Translations under genes and position numbers: made by a program | The notes under the pieces: model-generated | Databases searched by the model: none | Told to the model about the DNA's origin: nothing | The model's input: the letters and a program-made list of their open reading frames with translations, nothing else | Shown here: one piece after another, positions 6,557 to 9,345 of the stretch | How positions within the stretch are numbered: the stretch's first letter is position 1 | How the letters are laid out: each line of letters starts with the position of its first letter | Source of the DNA: Alphaproteobacteria bacterium | GTDB taxonomy: Bacteria > Pseudomonadota > Alphaproteobacteria > Rs-D84 | Reading direction: 5' to 3' | Assembly (NCBI GenBank): GCA_017964865.1 | Contig: JAGCRE010000102.1 | Coordinates: 1-9,345 of the forward strand | Length of the DNA stretch: 9,345 nucleotides

Positions 6557-9133
6557 TTGAAACACAATACACATAATTTTGTCGGGTTATTAACCGTTAT
6601 GACGTTGGTATTTGGTGCGAACTGTGGCCAAGCGGCCGTTCCAACAAATCCGCGTGGTGCATCATCTGATGCGGCATCTGTGCGTTCTAATTCTGGGTCT
6701 TCGCCCCGCATTGTTCAGCGGACTGCGTCGAACAACCTGAACACGCGTGGTGCATCGAATCGGAATGCGACGAATTCGTCGATGGGAACACCGGGCCGGG
6801 TCAGTGCACGTGGTGCGGTCGTTTCAAACGCAATGCGTGGTGGCACTGCAACGGCACGAACCGGGGTTGTAACGGGTGTTCACGATGCTCTTTCGCCAAT
6901 AAACACGAATCGTTCTGCAACGCCAAATGTATCACGTGCGGGTGTTTCACGTGCAACGGCGGTGTTTAACGATATTTCTAAGATTGGTGGTGGCTATGCG
7001 AATTGTCGTGATGCATATGCGACCTGTATGGACCAGTTTTGTGCAAACGCGAACGATCAATATCGTCGTTGTTTCTGCAGTTCTAAATACAGCGATTTTC
7101 GTGATACCGAAGATGCACTGGACCAGGCAAAAACTCTGCTTATGCAATTCGAAGATAACAACCTGAACGCGGTTGATAAAACAGCGGCCGAAGTTAACGC
7201 AATGTATTCTGCCACAGTGGGCGAAGCGGCAATCAAAAAAGACACCAGTGGTGCAGCCAAGATTTTAGACCAGGTTGGCGATTTGTTGTCGGGTAAAAAA
7301 TCAACAACTGCAAGCAAAGATCGTTCATTAGGTTTAATATCAATCGATACGATTTCTGGTGAAATTGATGACGTTTGGGGCGATGGTGGTGATTCTATAT
7401 TCTCGAACGGTTCGGGTAAAAACCTTTCGGAACTGGAGGGGACATCCCTTTATAACGCATCTAATAAACAATGTATGGCGTTAATTGGTGAAAATTGTTC
7501 ATCTGACGCGGTCCTGCAAATGGCACGCAGTTCATACAGCATTATGATTTCCCAGGATTGTAATGCCTATGAAAAAAAGATAAATTCCCAGAAAGAAAAT
7601 TTAAAACAAACGGTTCGTACGGCTGAAAAATATCTGCGTGACGCCCGTTTGGACGAATATCGTGCCCACAACAGTGCGGATGTCAACGAATGTATATCAA
7701 AGGTTCGTTCGGCAATCTTGGTTGATACCGCGTGTGGCGACAACTATAAACGTTGTTTGGATAACACCGGTGCATATATTAACGTAACAACGGGTGAACC
7801 AATTTATTCACCACGTTTGTTCCAGTTAACAAATGTTATTACATTGGCGGGTGCGGGTTCGAACGTTGACGTTTTGCGTCAAAACCAGAGTTTTGATAAA
7901 TTCTTGGATACAAAACGTGTCTTTGCGGAAAGTGCATTGGATACCTGTCGGGACAAGGCCGAAACCGTATGGACCGAATTCAAGAAAAGTGCATTAATCG
8001 AAATCGCCCAGGCCCAGGATGAAAAGATTGAAGAAGTCAAAATGTCCTGTGTCAGCACGATGGCCGAATGTTACGACACAACAACAAACGCATTAAAAGA
8101 ATTTGATACCACAACGGCCCAGGCGGCCGGTGCCGCTGGTGCGGTTGCAACACGTGCAATGTGTGCGGACAAGGTTGCAACATGTGCGGCATTATACAAT
8201 AATGGCCAGGGTTGTTCGTTTGGTTCCGATGGTAAAATGAACGGTGATGCAACAAAATGTGGTTTGACTGCATTGTTAAATTTTGTTGAAACGGTTGATA
8301 CCACCCGTGTTGCCGAAGCATGCGGAACATCAATCACAAATTACATCAAATCATTGTGCACACCATCCAGTGGTTCTGACGGTTATCCATGGAATTGCCG
8401 TTTGCGTAACTTTGGTTCATGGTCTGAATCCGCCGCCGGTGCCGGCACAAACAGTTCGATTTGGACATACAAGAATAATAAAAGCAACCTTAGTTTGATT
8501 GAATTGGTTGTGAACTATGCTTTTGAATCATGTGGCACAAAGAAATCAGATGGCACATATGATACAAATTCAATTGATCGCCAGGTTCGTGCCCAGGTTG
8601 AAATGTCGTTAAACGATTTGTATGGCGAATTGTCAAATATGATGTCTGATAAATGCGATGCAATTAACGGTATTTGGTTGGTTAATGGCGATAACAACCC
8701 ATTGACCGATGGAACGGTTATGGAGGGATTCTATACAATCAACTTTGGTAAATCTAATGCATTGGCAGACCAAGATTATGGTGTCAATGGTTGGGGTAAA
8801 TGTTATGAAAATTCGGCCAAGGCTGGCTGTGAATTGGAAAATGCACGCACCGGTTCAAATGGGTATGTAACATATGATGAATCCGCGGGTGTTTGCAGAT
8901 TTACAATGGATTACTATCGTATAAGATGCCTTGAAATTCCGGGGTCTGTATGGTCCGACAATACATGCTTTGTCGAAGATCCGGCTTGGGAACCGTCAAA
9001 GAACTCTGCCACCACAAAGGCTAGTTCAGACGGCACAGGGTCTGAAAGCTTAACTGGAAACACTGGTGAAGGTGATCATAATGCCTCAAAGTATGATGTT
9101 AACATACCATACACAGAACCTCTTGAAAAATAG
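6557..9133 (+). CDS. Large secreted cysteine-rich protein of unknown function
   Basis: With the TTG start the protein has 858 residues (869 if the ATG at 6524 were used). It opens with a signal peptide: basic 'MKHNTHN', hydrophobic 'FVGLLTVMTLVFGA', and cleavage probably within 'CGQAAVP'. Then follow about 110 residues of low-complexity R/N/S/A/T/G-rich sequence with repeated 'RGAS' and 'RGG' pieces, probably disordered. The rest is mostly helical and holds about 28 cysteines. The densest cluster is 'NCRDAYATCMDQFC' plus 'RRCFC' (C150, C157, C162, C172, C174). Four pairs have the exact spacing C-x6-C: 150/157, 393/400, 498/505 and 536/543. Charged, coiled-coil-like helices lie between them ('KKINSQKENLKQTVRTAEKY'). 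The last 45 residues are a polar S/T/G tail without a membrane anchor, LPxTG or autotransporter barrel. It is probably periplasmic or surface-exposed, stabilised by disulfides. Similar proteins exist, as I recall, in gut Alphaproteobacteria; no catalytic motif is visible. Confidence 0.85.
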   Translation: MKHNTHNFVGLLTVMTLVFGANCGQAAVPTNPRGASSDAASVRSNSGSSPRIVQRTASNNLNTRGASNRNATNSSMGTPGRVSARGAVVSNAMRGGTATARTGVVTGVHDALSPINTNRSATPNVSRAGVSRATAVFNDISKIGGGYANCRDAYATCMDQFCANANDQYRRCFCSSKYSDFRDTEDALDQAKTLLMQFEDNNLNAVDKTAAEVNAMYSATVGEAAIKKDTSGAAKILDQVGDLLSGKKSTTASKDRSLGLISIDTISGEIDDVWGDGGDSIFSNGSGKNLSELEGTSLYNASNKQCMALIGENCSSDAVLQMARSSYSIMISQDCNAYEKKINSQKENLKQTVRTAEKYLRDARLDEYRAHNSADVNECISKVRSAILVDTACGDNYKRCLDNTGAYINVTTGEPIYSPRLFQLTNVITLAGAGSNVDVLRQNQSFDKFLDTKRVFAESALDTCRDKAETVWTEFKKSALIEIAQAQDEKIEEVKMSCVSTMAECYDTTTNALKEFDTTTAQAAGAAGAVATRAMCADKVATCAALYNNGQGCSFGSDGKMNGDATKCGLTALLNFVETVDTTRVAEACGTSITNYIKSLCTPSSGSDGYPWNCRLRNFGSWSESAAGAGTNSSIWTYKNNKSNLSLIELVVNYAFESCGTKKSDGTYDTNSIDRQVRAQVEMSLNDLYGELSNMMSDKCDAINGIWLVNGDNNPLTDGTVMEGFYTINFGKSNALADQDYGVNGWGKCYENSAKAGCELENARTGSNGYVTYDESAGVCRFTMDYYRIRCLEIPGSVWSDNTCFVEDPAWEPSKNSATTKASSDGTGSESLTGNTGEGDHNASKYDVNIPYTEPLEK
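6651..6756 (+). repeat. Short direct repeats coding for RGAS pieces
   Basis: The 13-base word CGCGTGGTGCATC occurs identically at 6651-6663 and 6744-6756, in the same reading frame, coding for R-G-A-S each time. Degenerate copies follow, coding for RGAV (CACGTGGTGCGG, about 6807) and RGG (about 6835). They lie in the low-complexity N-terminal segment of the secreted protein and look like remnants of in-frame repeat expansion. Confidence 0.5.
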
Positions 9134-9168
9134 AATTGTACATTAAAAACATATAAAAAGGTTTTAAT

Positions 9169-9345
9169 ATGAAATCGTTGATTACAAAAATATCTTTCGT
9201 TGGAATAATGTTATCACTTGTCCCGATGGTGGCTGGTGCGGTGTCAGATGGTTATAACAGCGATATGCAGTGTTATATTATCGATCGTGCCATTGGGGCA
9301 GACTCTTTCTATTTTTGTGGCGACCAAAGTGCAAGTTGTAAAGGC
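9169..9345 (+). CDS. Start of a secreted cysteine-containing protein (3' end outside window)
   Basis: Only the first 59 codons are present. ATG at 9169 follows AAAAGG (9156-9161) at a seven-base spacing. Residues 1-24 form a clear signal peptide: basic 'MKSLITK', hydrophobic 'ISFVGIMLSLVPMV', and an AGA cleavage site before V25. The visible mature part has cysteines at 35, 50 and 57. The last two form 'CGDQSASC', the same C-x6-C spacing seen four times in the preceding gene, where one copy reads 'CGDNYKRC'. It lies 35 bases after the preceding gene, probably in the same transcript. The family is not recognisable from this fragment; it could be a second member of the same cysteine-rich exported family. 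Confidence 0.7.
   Translation, partial: MKSLITKISFVGIMLSLVPMVAGAVSDGYNSDMQCYIIDRAIGADSFYFCGDQSASCKG

Noticed and set aside
6590..6625. Possible lipoprotein signal (FGANC) in the secreted protein
   Set aside because: Asn before the Cys and the absence of a proper L-x-[GA]-C lipobox make signal peptidase I cleavage more likely.
9152..9157. TATAAA as a possible -10 box before the last gene
   Set aside because: No acceptable -35 lies 16-18 bases upstream; read-through from the preceding gene is simpler.
9143..9167. AT-rich inverted repeat TTAAAAAC / GGTTTTAA spanning the ribosome site of the last gene
   Set aside because: It has a mismatch and is nearly all A-T pairs; its stability is too low to claim regulation or termination.

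Overview
The window looks like bacterial chromosome, most likely from an alphaproteobacterium of moderate to low GC. The best clue is the DNA polymerase III alpha subunit. Its PHP domain has the 'ALTDTN' form that I remember from alphaproteobacterial DnaE, not the 'TDHG' form of many other bacteria. A large cysteine-rich secreted protein resembles, from memory only, proteins of uncultured gut-associated Alphaproteobacteria. All genes lie on the + strand, use the standard code and are packed tightly. No gene-free stretch exceeds about 70 bases, and I see no rRNA, tRNA, CRISPR array, insertion sequence or convincing intrinsic terminator.

Layout: (1) 1-863, the 3' part of secA (Sec translocase ATPase). 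(2) 894-1607, a small AT-rich kinase-like protein of the aminoglycoside phosphotransferase/choline kinase superfamily. (3) 1613-5059, dnaE, complete. (4) 5056-5904, rsmH (16S rRNA m4C1402 methyltransferase), overlapping dnaE by ATGA. Genes 1 to 4 are spaced as one transcription unit, with gaps of 30, 5 and -4 bases. (5) 5951-6487, an unrecognised four-helix membrane protein with an N-terminal CPVC pair. (6) 6557-9133, an approximately 858-residue secreted cysteine-rich protein of unknown function. (7) 9169 to the window end, the start of another secreted cysteine-containing protein, cut off by the edge.

The first half is core housekeeping: protein export, replication and ribosome modification, with one accessory-looking kinase inserted. 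The second half is an envelope block. Genes 5 and 6 each appear to have their own sigma70-like promoter (TTGACC, 17-18 base spacer, TAATAT or TAAAAT). In both cases the promoter covers the most upstream in-frame ATG, so the real starts are probably downstream.

The most interesting signal is a recurring pair of cysteines separated by exactly six residues. It occurs four times in gene 6 and again in the visible part of gene 7, next to a membrane protein with an exported CxxC. This could be an undescribed extracytoplasmic, disulfide-rich protein family, but no function can be given from sequence alone.
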